From contig OW203769.1 of assembly GCA_934045905.1 (NCBI GenBank), positions 1,682,202 to 1,746,201 on the forward strand: a DNA stretch of 64,000 nt, in the 5' to 3' direction. Of this stretch, positions 9,729 to 19,790 are shown piece after piece. The position numbers were made by a program, and so were the translations under genes. Position 1 is the first letter of the stretch, and each line of letters opens with the position of its first letter. Source of the stretch: Leuctra nigra (Eukaryota > Arthropoda > Insecta > Plecoptera > Leuctridae). The notes under the pieces are model-generated. The model worked only from the letters and a program-made list of their open reading frames with translations. It was not told where the DNA came from and made no database searches.

Positions 9729-12700
9729 AACTCGATATGTCTCCAAAGATAAGGGCACGAAACCTGCCACCTTGATTATAAAAGGTTGATTAGCCATCGA
9801 CATCATGATCCGCATCGATCGCTTGAAGCTATCCGATGCTTCGTACCAATCACAACCGTAGACAGCATCTCTCACAAGCGAGCTCTGTAACACGGGACAA
9901 TCGGACTGTTACAAATGGCGCCGAACGTAAAAATGTGTTACGTCTTACTTACGTCCTCCGTTAGCTGCTCCAGCAGCCAGGCATACATGGCAAGGAACAT
10001 CGTTGCCACACAAATCATTGCCATTATTACATATTGGACTGAATTGATATATTTAACCTGAAATGAATGTGTGTACCATTATTATTCAAATCATCTGCGT
10101 CTATGGGACAACATGTTGTTTGAACAACTGGCACTACGTGATGTTCTAATATTGACACAAGGAAAGCGACTTTATTTCAGGTTATCCATCAGTAACCGGT
10201 GTTCGGTGTAAAAAATCATTCAGTCTCAGTAGAACTGGAAAGTAATGAATATTTTGTGAAAAAGATAAGCCATAAGTTTTAAATAGTGACACACGGTTAG
10301 ATAACGATCAGGACAGTTGAGTAGGTATAATGCATAACTTTCTTTACCATCCAAATATTTATGCGTAGGTTATTTGTAAAATATTAATTTCTAGAGGCAA
10401 ATTAGGATTAAAAAATTTATTGGCATACGTTTCGAAAGTTAATAATTGATAGTACTTATCGTCGTTTTACTGGGCTTATAAAATGCATATAATATTTAGG
10501 ACACAAACCTACACTTCAAAAAACAAATATAATATGAAACTATATTTTCTTAAATGAAACAGACGTAAACAGTGGTGGGAAACTATCATCCCAGTAACCT
10601 ATAAAGGGATAAACTATCTCCTCACATTTATTTCTCTATATTTCTCATATTTTATTTTCTGTCTGAATAAGGTGTTATTTTTGAGAATATTCCACTAGGC
10701 TTACCATGGACAGTGAGGTGACCTCCGAGCATGTTGCAATCATGTACAAAACAATTCCACTCACGCACAGAGGATGCAGCACACGAAGTAGATCGCCACA
10801 TAACCTGTATGCAATGCAAAATGCAGCTCATTAAAACAATCTTTATTGAAGCGACAGAAATTGGCATATTTGAAACGAATATGAATTGTTGCAAGACCTC
10901 GAGACAGTGAAGAATATTTTGTTTTGAGAGAAGAGTGTGGAAAAGAAATTATGTATGAGAAAGAGGTTTGTAGTAAACAAGAAGTAAAGCAACTCTAAGT
11001 AATGTTCAATGGCATGGTGCATCGTGATCTTATAATTGTAATGTTATATATAAATTATTAAAAAGAATGAATCTTTATGGTTAATTCTTGTCAGATTCCC
11101 CTACCCTGCAACACCGTTATTTAAAACCAATCAAGTTTCAGCAACGAACAAATAATTACCTATAAACTCTCCATGGTATTGATAACTTCGAGAACTCGTT
11201 ACAAGTAATTATTCTCCCTACCTGATGAGTTCTTGGTGATGCTGGATGCAGTCAGCCAGGCGCTTCTGCATCACCAAGTCCAGCTCGCGCTGCATCACTT
11301 CGTCTTCTGCGGCTCGCAATTTAGAGATAAGTTTTGGGACGACGTTGATTACCCAAGTCTTTCCGTATAGTTTCGATACTAGTTGAGCTCCTTGGTCCAA
11401 CTCCATCACAGCTCGCTTATTGGGCGATGTATTCTCTACAGCTTGAACAATGTTCTCCACCTCCTTGCGTTTATCAACTCTCTCCTTGATGGCTTCGCTT
11501 ACAGCCTCCTTTAATCCGTGAATAGCTTCATACATCTTGAAAGAGACAATAGAAGGATTTGCTCCTCCTTGGTCATTCTCCATAACAGCTGGTGTTCGAC
11601 TGTTCACTCTCTTCTGGCGAAACTTTCTGACGACTTTCTTGAGCCTGTCAGCTTCACTGTTGTTCGACTCAATCACACTTTGCTTACTGTTCTCGCTCTC
11701 CTGGTGACGCTTGGCCACTGTCCACTCTACGCTTACAGGTCTTCCTTGATCTAAGTCGATTATACCTAGCTCATTTGTCGATGTATGCTCAACTGTCTTA
11801 ACTCTAACCTTCTTGCAACCTTTATGAATGTAAACTCTCTCCTTGACGGCTACGCTTACAACCTCCCTTAATTCATGTATTGCTCCATTCATTTCGGACA
11901 GGACAAATGAAGTGGAATGACCTCGCCGTTGGTCATACTCCATGACAGCTGGTGTGCGAATGCACTTGGTCTTCTGGCGACGCTTGGCCATGATGTGCTC
12001 GAGACTGTCAGCTCGGATATTCAACAACTTGTCGCACAGAACTCGGAATTGGCACGATATTTGGATAATGATTATGAACATGACTATATGTACAGTCCCA
12101 AACAATAGTACTATTAACACCCATATGGTCATAACGCTAGCAACGGATATGTGCTTAAATGAAGAACTCGAGGTGTCGAATGGATAGTAGAACCTGCGAA
12201 ACATTAGGGATTTTTATTTTACGCACATTGATGCAAACTTTGCATGTAATAAAACCATTGACATCCGCTCTTTATGGGATTCGTGACTGCTATAGCTGCA
12301 GCACTGAATGCTTTCGCCGATATCTGAGGCCGCACTGCAAGACAAGATTCTGGCAATATAAAAACATATTATTAATTTTGTTCAATGCTACGTCATGCCT
12401 TCATATTTATAACATACAGCAAAATTAAGCATATTGCTGTGCTGCGTCAGCTTTCCCTGCAATCTTGGCCTATGTAAGACGATCTCAGCCGGACGAGTGA
12501 AGAATTTGACCTTGGTCTGTACGTGAGAACGGGGCGGTTTCGTTTGTCACTAGACATCGACGACAGATGACTGGCCAGTCGCATGTCCTCAACCCCAGTG
12601 TACGTCAATGATGAACCAAAAAGTAGTTGATCGGCATGCCGAAACAAAAATAAACAAAAATAGTCATGTCAACAATATATTAATATTAATATAATATCAA

Positions 12701-13638
12701 TATTGATACCTACATACATAATGTATGTAGGAATCAATAATGTTGAAGTCTTCTGATTACAATGCAAACCAAACCCCTAAAACGCATGAACCAATTAATA
12801 CTTTCCTAGACTTATAATTCTTGTTTCTTCTTGCTAATTTCTACTGAGTAGAAGTGGACGCTTCAAATTTCTATTGCAAACATAAACTTTAATTATATCG
12901 GATTATCTCGGTAGCTCATTTAATTATTCTTCCATATTCACAATTCCGCTATCACAAAGTACCTGACCTAATTCGTAATCACATTTTAAATCAAGAAGAA
13001 GGTATTAAATAATAAAACCATTCGCTTCTGTTCTATATATTACCTATTCTTCGAAGTACATTATCTTAGATTGATCTATACTGAGTACTAATAATAATTT
13101 TTACATTTAATAATGAATACTAAGGAATCTCACAATCATTAGGAGAAATAATGCGCGAATAATAAAAACAATACTATTTTAAGGTCTAAAGTAGGTAATA
13201 AAATATGTTACCACTATCTTACCCTTCTTTATCCAGTTCAATTAACCATGGTAATACGAGGCAATATGTTGAGATCAGTGTTGAATATAAAGCTGGTATC
13301 ATGTCCGTTATAGCAGACATTCTCCGTACAATCCCGTAACATTTTTCACTGTCAGTCGCGTATGTTGTCACAATATTATCAAGCGACTTCATCAAATCCC
13401 GAATCTTCTCTGGATCTGTGTACACGATGCTAAGATGTATTGAGAAACATGACGCAGCAAGCTCGTAGAAGACGATCCGAAGGAGTTCTTGGAACGTCAG
13501 CAGGTTCCAGTTGATGAAGATGTAAACCCAGCGGTTGAACAGCGCCTCAAAACACATCTCTGTGACGAGGATCCGAGGCAGAAGGAACTGCACGAGGTTC
13601 AGCTTACTCTTCTTCACGGCGTCACTGTAAGCGCGCAT
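9729..13638 (-). CDS. Odorant receptor (insect 7tm_6 family) with an enlarged intracellular loop; last exon not found
   Basis: Five exons join in phase: 13638-13223, 12193-11222, 10804-10705, 10057-9953 and 9884-9729 (583 codons). Each is bounded by AG/GT sites. The family is shown by YPFDTSSS before S4 (exon 2), the CIQHHQELI block before S5 and the C-terminal DAVYxCDWYE...FKRSMRIMM...PFIIKVAGFVPLSLETY signature (last two exons). Insect odorant receptors pair with Orco to form odour-gated cation channels in antennal neurons. The ATG at 13638 lies 2 bp after an acceptor-like CTCCACCAG, so a 5' non-coding or short coding exon may exist upstream. A final exon of about 15 codons is expected below 9729. 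Exon 2 carries about 200 extra residues in the S4-S5 cytoplasmic loop, so the protein would be about 600 residues instead of the usual 380-450. Confidence 0.85.
11389..12012 (-). repeat. In-frame 360-bp tandem duplication inside the odorant receptor loop
   Basis: Two copies with a spacing of 120 codons lie in exon 2. Copy 1 starts ADSLEHIMAKRRQK (about residue 200) and copy 2 starts ADRLKKVVRKFRQK (about residue 320). Both continue through RTPAVMExDQ, an ExxxAIHxLxEAVS block and an LDQG motif; the second copy is shorter. The copies are diverged at protein level but open throughout, so the duplication is not recent and has been kept in frame. The segment is hydrophilic and Glu/Lys/Val-rich, with probable amphipathic helices. 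Confidence 0.8.
12220..12560. repeat. Dispersed repeat in odorant receptor intron 1
   Basis: A block with TATGGGATTCGTGACTGC, GCAGCACTGAATGCTTTCGC and GATTCTGGCAATATAAA matches 23105-23205 in the kinase-like gene with about 80% identity. A neighbouring GACGATCTCAGCCGGAC stretch is found inverted near 23260. It is probably an old mobile element; family unknown. Confidence 0.55.
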
Positions 13639-14127
13639 TCCTGGTGGAGGAATAAGTGTTTTAGACTTCTACTCATTCTATAGATAGCTTACACGAACTT
13701 TTTTTGTTTTATATCAGCAATGCAAAATATTGAATTTTCCACCTGAGAACGGACATTTTGTTGGCACGTTAACGGGTCAGATTTATAACTTTATTGAGGT
13801 AAATCGATGTATTTTGTGTAATGTGAGTGATTCCTCTTCGTACTAATATCTGTACAAATATGGAGATAATATCTGTATCTCCGGAGCCTATACAATTTCC
13901 CAGGTACCCAACAACTATAAAATATCGTCAAAAAAGCAGATATACACAGATATTCTGCGTGCCATCAAGATGTGGCAGGCTACAATGAGATGACATCATG
14001 TGCAAACTATGATTGTGTCTTTTTTAACCGAGGCAGGTCAGTCTTAGGACCGGTTGTAAATGTCCAGATTAGTAAAATAAAAGGTATGTTCGCCTGTCAC
14101 CTCTTTTCTGGAGTTTTGGAATAACTG

Positions 14128-16111
14128 GGGTAGCTTTCATCGACCTCAAAGCGGCGTATGACACCTGAATCACAGGAAGCTGTTGAAGAAGGTGTACGAC
14201 CTGACGAAGGATCACCAGTTAACACAGCTCATCAGCATTCAGCACCTTCCTGCATAACAGAAGGTTCTATGTTTGTCTACAAGGGAAGAACAGCAGATGG
14301 TGGACCCATAAGAATGGCCTACCCCATGGAAGCGTTTTGGCCCCAGCTCTCTTCAACATCTACACAAACGATCAGCCATTGCCGAACCACACCAGGAAGT
14401 TTATCTATGCGGATGACACTGCGGTGGCCGCACAGGGCTCAAGTTTTGCGGAAGTTGAAGAGAAACTGACGCAGACGTTGGACGAGCTCTTTTTATATTA
14501 CGACACAAACTACCTCCGGACGAATCCCAGCAAGACGCAGGTCTGTGCGTTTCACTTAAACAACAGGGAAGCGAGAAGAGAGCTGGACGTCACGTGGCGA
14601 GGCGACCAACTCCAACATTGCCCGACGCCGAAATACCTTGGTGTCACGTGGGATCGTACTCTGACATTCAGGAAACATTGTGCTAACACCGGAGGTAAGG
14701 TATGTGCTCGAAATAACATCATTAGGAAGCTGACGAGCAAGTCCTGGGGCGCCAACCCCCGGACACATAGAACCTCTGCCCTGGCACTGTGCTTGTCTGC
14801 CTCGGAGTACGCCGCACCAGTGTGGAGCCAACCTCCGGACACTTAGAAACTCTGCCCTGGCACTGTGCTTGGCTGCCTCGGAGTACGCCGCACCAGTGTG
14901 GAGCCAACCCCCGGACACTTAGAACCTCTGCCCTGGCACTGTGCTTGTCTGCCTCGGAGTACGCCGCACCAGTGTGGAGCCAACCCCCGGACACTTAGAA
15001 CCTCTGCCCTGGCACTGTGCTGGTCTGCCTCGGAGTACGCCGCACCAGTGTGGAGCCAACCCCCGGACACTTAGAACCTCTGCCCTGGCACTGTGCTTGT
15101 CTGCCTCGGAGTACGCCGCACCAGTGTGGAGCCAACCCCCGGACACTTAGAACCTCTGCCCTGGCACTGTGCATGTCTGCCTCGGAGTACGCCGCACCAG
15201 TGTGGAGCCAACCCCCGGACACTTAGAACCTCTGCCCTGGCACTGTGCTGGTCTGCCTCGGAGTACGCCGCACCAGTGTGGAGCCAACCCCCGGACACTT
15301 AGAACCTCTGCCCTGGCACTGTGCATGTCTGCCTCGGAGTACGCCGCACCAGTGTGGAGCCAACCCCCGGACACTTAGAACCTCTGCCCTGGCACTGTGC
15401 ATGTCTGCCTCGGAGTACGCCGCACCAGTGTGGAGCCAACCCCCGGACACTTAGAACCTCTGCCCTGGCACTGTGCTGGTCTGCCTCGGAGTACGCCGCA
15501 CCAGTGTGGAGCGCCTCTGCACACGTTAGTCAGGTGGATGTCGCTGTCAACGAAACCGTGCGGATTGTGACGGGATGTCTGAAGCCGACTCCCGTTCATA
15601 AACTGTATCCGATCATCGGGATAGCTCCACCTCATGTCCGACGGAACATCGCTGCAGATGTGGAGAGGATGAAGCAGGACATTGACACCCGACACTCGCT
15701 GCACGGACATCAGCCAGCGGCACGGCGGCTTCGGTCCAGGAAGAGCTTCCTTTCACGAACACATGTCCTGGAAGGAACGCAGGAAGCGAACCGCATCGCC
15801 AAGTGGAGGAGCGAGCTGGACAACCCTGACATTCCAGCAAGGAAGAACTGGCCCCGGGTGGTGACCTGCCCTTTGCAGTGTGGAGAACGCTGAACCGCAT
15901 GAGAGTCGGGGTACCGCGATGCAAGACCAACCTGCAGAAGTGGGGCTTCCTGCCAGCCGATGCAGATATCCTGTGCGATTGCGGCGTTGTGCAGGATCCG
16001 CTTCACTTACTTAGCTGTCCCCTACTAGATCATCCTTGCACAACAGAAGACTTGATGCAAGCAAACGACAAGGCCATTGCCGCCGCTAATTATTGGATAA
16101 ATACCGTATGA
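14128..16111 (+). pseudogene. Decayed non-LTR retrotransposon, reverse transcriptase and C-terminal part
   Basis: Pieces of one reverse transcriptase protein run left to right in shifting frames. They are an FIDLKAAYDT block (about 14137), the catalytic YADDTAVA motif (14407-14430), PKYLGVTWDRTLTFRKH (14620-14670) and ASEYAAPVW near the RT C-terminus. After a tandem repeat come VNETVRIVTGCLKPTPVHKL (15550-15605) and a C-terminal R.RVGVPRCKTNLQKWG...CDCGVVQDPLHLLSCP zinc-finger-like region (15900-16025). The order and motifs fit a Jockey/CR1-type LINE, a family that copies its own RNA into DNA at nicked target sites. An internal stop or frameshift at 14160, another near 14330, the 76-bp array and the frameshift near 15890 make it inactive. 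The 5' part (ORF1, endonuclease) is absent. Confidence 0.8.
14759..15512 (+). repeat. 76-bp minisatellite inside the retrotransposon, about 10 copies
   Basis: The marker GGAGTACGCCGCACCAG recurs at 14804, 14880, 14956, 15032, 15108, 15184, 15260, 15336, 15412 and 15488, exactly 76 bp apart. Units differ by few substitutions, for example in the GTGCTTG/GTGCTGG/GTGCATG position. The unit is a duplicated piece of the RT C-terminal coding region; because 76 is not a multiple of three, the frame is destroyed. Confidence 0.95.
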
Positions 16112-17152
16112 CCGGACACGGAAATCAATCACTTCATTCACAATATCATTGCAGTTTTGAACTGCCATTTTGGTGGAGAAAGTGCTGAAACAAAGTGACT
16201 GGCGAACAGACCTATTGTAAAGAGTCGATAATACTCGCAGAAATTTTCGTTCGCTGTGCTCGCAAAGTAAGATTTCACAGAAGAGATCAAAGAAGTTGCA
16301 TTCTGATTGTATATTGTATAGTATTGAAGAAATCAATACTCAACAGTTTTTCAGAAGCGAACATTTGTAGTGAATGAATTGGATTTGGAAAATATTGTGT
16401 CACTTTCTGATAGTAATTGGTTTCCCAGAAGATATGAGCGAAGTCGCCTATTTCGCTGAATTACAATCCATAGAAAATCCGAATTTATGTATCACCTCAT
16501 TACTTTGAGATAACTTTTATGACAAATTTGGTACGCTCATAATATTCTCAGTGATGTAGCAACTTCTTATCCCAAAATGTGTGGCTTAGAGGCCGGCGTA
16601 ATCTCCCATTAAGAAATGAAAGACAATTATTATTTTGTATTCTTTCACAGATAAATGCAATGTTTCTAGTTTCCAATGAAATAATCAGTATTGGTAGGGA
16701 TCTTTCAAATTGAACTAAACATTTCCATATATTATAACTTTTGATTTCAAATCAGTTTATTAAGTAAGATAGCACGAATTTTTTGGAAAATTTACATAAT
16801 ACATTTTTCCAGGTGTTATGAGTGGGCTGAACTCAAAGTAAACATTGGCGATAATATTTCTTAAATGTCTCTATTTTTCACTTTCCACTTGTTTGGGCTC
16901 GAATATTGTCATTTTAAGTTGGTGTTTTGCTAAAATCGGATATAAAATTTGCTACACTAATTTGCTTTTACATATTTTATAATTTTATTTGTTCAAAAGT
17001 TAGAAATATTAGAGTTAGAGATATTTAGAAAATATTATCTTAAAGATCTGCTCACACCCCCTATGATCGAATGAACAGTGTTTCCTTGATGTGGAGGAAA
17101 AGTCGTCACAAACTTGCACCGTGCGCCGAAATCCCTAGCTCGTGCGCCTTAC
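16112..17152. other. AT-rich DNA, nothing recognised
   Basis: No exon, RNA gene or repeat with a clear boundary is visible between the retrotransposon remnant and the candidate exon. Confidence 0.5.
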
Positions 17153-17282
17153 CGAAGAAGTCCATGACCTTGAAGACGCTCGTCTCGACGTGCTGTGACT
17201 CTGGAGATATCCTCGACATGGCTGTGACGTCAGCTATATGAAGATCACTCAGGAGATACAGCGACAGTGCCTTAAGACAGCT
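17153..17282 (-). other. Candidate orphan coding exon
   Basis: On the minus strand a GC-richer island is bounded by an acceptor (TATAG| at 17283) and a strong donor (|GTAAGG at 17152). It reads 43 open codons plus one base, including CLKALSLYLLSDLHIADV, AMSRISPESQHVETSVF and KVMDFFG. Base composition and codon pattern differ from the AT-rich flanks. I do not recognise the protein, and no other exon of the same gene was found nearby. It could be an internal exon of an unrecognised gene or a relic inside a repeat. Confidence 0.3.
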
Positions 17283-17559
17283 CTATACTGACCCGCATAC
17301 ATGGAACACGCACTCGAGAACTGATAGGAATAATACCGATATCGATTCCAAATGACTGTTGTTGTCCTTCATTCATATTTCATTTCACTGGTTGTTGTAA
17401 TCTTATTGCTGTATAGGGTGTTCAAGAAAGATAACTGACTGGAATACTGAATAATATTAGGAGAGCGATTAAGCTCAGTAAGTTTTGGATTTTTTTGTGA
17501 CACGAATTCCAAAATTGTTTCCTTCGCAAGAGAGTAATAGGCCCAGGTGGGTCGTTGAC

Positions 17560-18890
17560 ATTTGAATAGAATACCCAGTATAAGGTTTACTCCGTATAAA
17601 AATACCAGCCAAGTCTCTTACTCTAAAAAAACAGAAGAAATCTAAAAATTCAGCACTGAAAAGTAGTGATATCAAAAAAATTGCCCAGTCAAAACTTTTC
17701 AAAAAATGCTTGGCGCATCGTACATATAAATAGTAAAGAAGTAGGCCGGGAATCAAATATACTCATATACATAAAATATATATTTATAATCCTCTAAAAA
17801 ACGATGCGCCAAGTATTTTTTGAAAAGTTTTGACTTGGCAATTTTTTTGATATCTTTACTTTTCAGTGCTGAATTTTTAGATTTCTCCTGTTTTTTTAAG
17901 AGTAAGAGACTTGGCTGGTATTTTTGTACTGTGTGTTTTTTATGGGGATATCACTCCTTTTTTCAGTTCATTCTTACAACTTGTAACATTATATTGTGGC
18001 ACTAACGACTATAATTCCTTTAAAAAATATGCCTTTGTGACTTGGTTGCTAAGAAGTTGTCCTTGTTACTGTGTTTATGCTATAAATAATATGCTATGAA
18101 GTATAGCAAAAGTTTCGTTCCAATCGGTCCAGCCGTTCTCGAGTTATGGCATCACTTCCGGTTTTCAAAATGGCGGTTGACATCACTGCCACCTAAAATT
18201 AGTATCTATAAATGTTATGTAACATTATGAGCCTTCTAAATATGTGGTTATTGTTATAATAGATGATTTTAGTCAGATTTGGTATTTTTATGACGTCATT
18301 TCCGGTTTTGGTAATAGTAAATTTCAATTTCGACTATTGATATTTTATAAAGAAGACCATCTGAATCGTTTGGCGCAAGTTTTGTATCGATCGATCCATC
18401 CATTTTTGAGATATGACGTCACTTCCGGTTTCAAAATGGCGGCACAAAAAATGTGTAAGGGCAAGGTATCATCAGACGCCAAAAGTGCACATGTGGTAAA
18501 AATTTCAGATAGATCGGTTCAGCCCTTTAGGCTGTGGCAGTGATAGCAACGTTTCCTGATATCTGAATCTGAATCTGAATCATCATCATCATCAGATAGC
18601 TTTTAAAAGGGGTGTAATTTCACTGCTTTCACGGCCCTCTAGCTCGCAAATGGCATAACCTATTGTCCCCAAATTTGGTATATGTGGTGGGGTGGGTCAT
18701 AGCTCAAAAATAAGATATTTCGCAACAATGTAAATTTCACAATTTTGAGATCCAGTAGGCTGAAAATGCCATGTTGTTGCTTACAGTAAAAGTGTTTGGT
18801 CTGCTCCTCAGTTTATAAGGCTTTTACGGTATGTTGAGTGAGTGTGAGTGTACAGTTCGTTTTGGCTGGGTGGAGCGACCGCTCTACTAG
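17560..18890 (+). mobile_element. Helitron-like element with a 5' foldback and a hairpin-CTAG 3' end
   Basis: The left part (about 17560-17952) is an imperfect foldback whose arms contain ACTGAAAAGTAGTGATATCA and its complement, and GATGCGCCAAGTATTTTTTG. The body contains CCGGTTTTCAAAATGGCGG and TGACGTCATTTCCGG modules. The right end is GGTGGAGCGACCGCTCTACTAG, a hairpin ending in CTAG at 18887-18890. The same arrangement occurs at 62326-63656 (+) and 36783-38829 (-). Confidence 0.6.
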
Positions 18891-19204
18891 ATAGTATTAT
18901 TTGACGGGTTGCTTGAACTGCGTCAATATAACATTAAATATTTGAAATTGGGAAACTCAAAGTAACCACATGTTTGCGTCCGCATTTCAAATATCAGAAC
19001 ACGGGGAGACATGAGAAGTTTGGAACCATTACATATATTTTTTATTATTTTATAAGTATGAATTATAATATCAGACTAAAATTACATAAAGTTGCTAATG
19101 GTATGCTACGACAAGGTGTACAAGTTGAAGAGTTATATTAGATTTAAATAGAACCCATCTCAAGTATTCCCGACCTTCTCTACTGCTCCATTTCCTCGGA
19201 GATC

Positions 19205-19660
19205 TCTCACCCTCATCAGTGCGTTGTGTCTAACGTAGCTCAGTTGGTAGATCTCTCGCCCGGCATGTATGTCATGAAGTCATTGTCCTGGCACGTATGC
19301 AAACGGCTAGTGTGTTGGATACCACGGTTCTCGTCAGATCACCGAGAAAAGCAACATTGAGCGCGCACTGTAGTTGGATGGGTGATACTTGCCAGTTGCT
19401 GCCGCTGGGCCAGAGAGACTGGGGTGATTAGGGGTTAGTGTGACGACCTCCCTCCACCTGTTATCAGTCTCTTGACGGCGCCGGTTATGGAGGTCCGTGC
19501 TGTGAATATCACACCGTCCTTCGGATGGGACGATAAGCCGTTGGCCCCCTTGGTATCTTTCACTGGAGTAGGCTACATGCCGGTAACTGGTTGTCTCTTC
19601 TTCCTTCTCTATTATTACAATCTCACTAGTGGAGCCTCGGCTCCGTTTTGTATATAAAAA
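19205..19660 (+). mobile_element. Composite SINE with tRNA-like and 5S-rRNA-like heads
   Basis: A tRNA A-box-like TAGCTCAGTTGGTAGA lies at about 19238. It is followed at about 19322-19390 by a 5S-rRNA-like stretch: ACCACGGTTCTCGTCAGATC, then ACCGAGAAAAGCAACATTGA, then GTTGGATGGGTGA. This follows the internal promoter region of 5S rRNA, the hallmark of SINE3-type elements. The tail (GTGACGACCTCCCTCCACCT to TCTCACTAGTGGAGC) recurs inverted at 20190-20450 and 50790-51130. A homologous tRNA-like piece lies at 59427-59510. Confidence 0.65.
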
Positions 19661-19679
19661 AACAAAAATAATATAAAAT

Positions 19680-19790
19680 TACGTCACTCTTCAATGACGT
19701 CACTGTCTCGATGACGTCACTCTTCAATGACGTCACTGACTCGATGACGTCACTTCTCGATGACGTCACTCTGATATGACGTCACTGCAG
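19680..19790. promoter_or_regulatory. Cluster of six CRE-type palindromes (TGACGTCA) at the kinase-like gene stop codon
   Basis: Six perfect TGACGTCA octamers plus one partial copy occur every 16-18 bp, separated by short variable spacers such as CTCTTCA and CTGTCTCGA. TGACGTCA is the consensus cAMP response element bound by CREB/ATF bZIP proteins. The first unit on the gene's strand contains the stop codon itself (CTGCAG TGA CGTCA). Whether the cluster is a regulatory array or just a minisatellite that happens to carry the palindrome is not known. Confidence 0.6.

Noticed and set aside
10652..10894. Minus-strand frame of 80 codons (LQQFIFVSNMPISVAS...) as an odorant receptor exon
   Set aside because: No acceptor fits its phase. 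A different frame from the acceptor at 10805 (LCGDLLRVLHPLCVSGIVLY) joins in phase on both sides and matches the S5 region.
14789..15454. Series of 69- and 75-codon frames between 14.8 and 15.45 kb
   Set aside because: They are repeated readings of the 76-bp minisatellite and do not represent separate genes.
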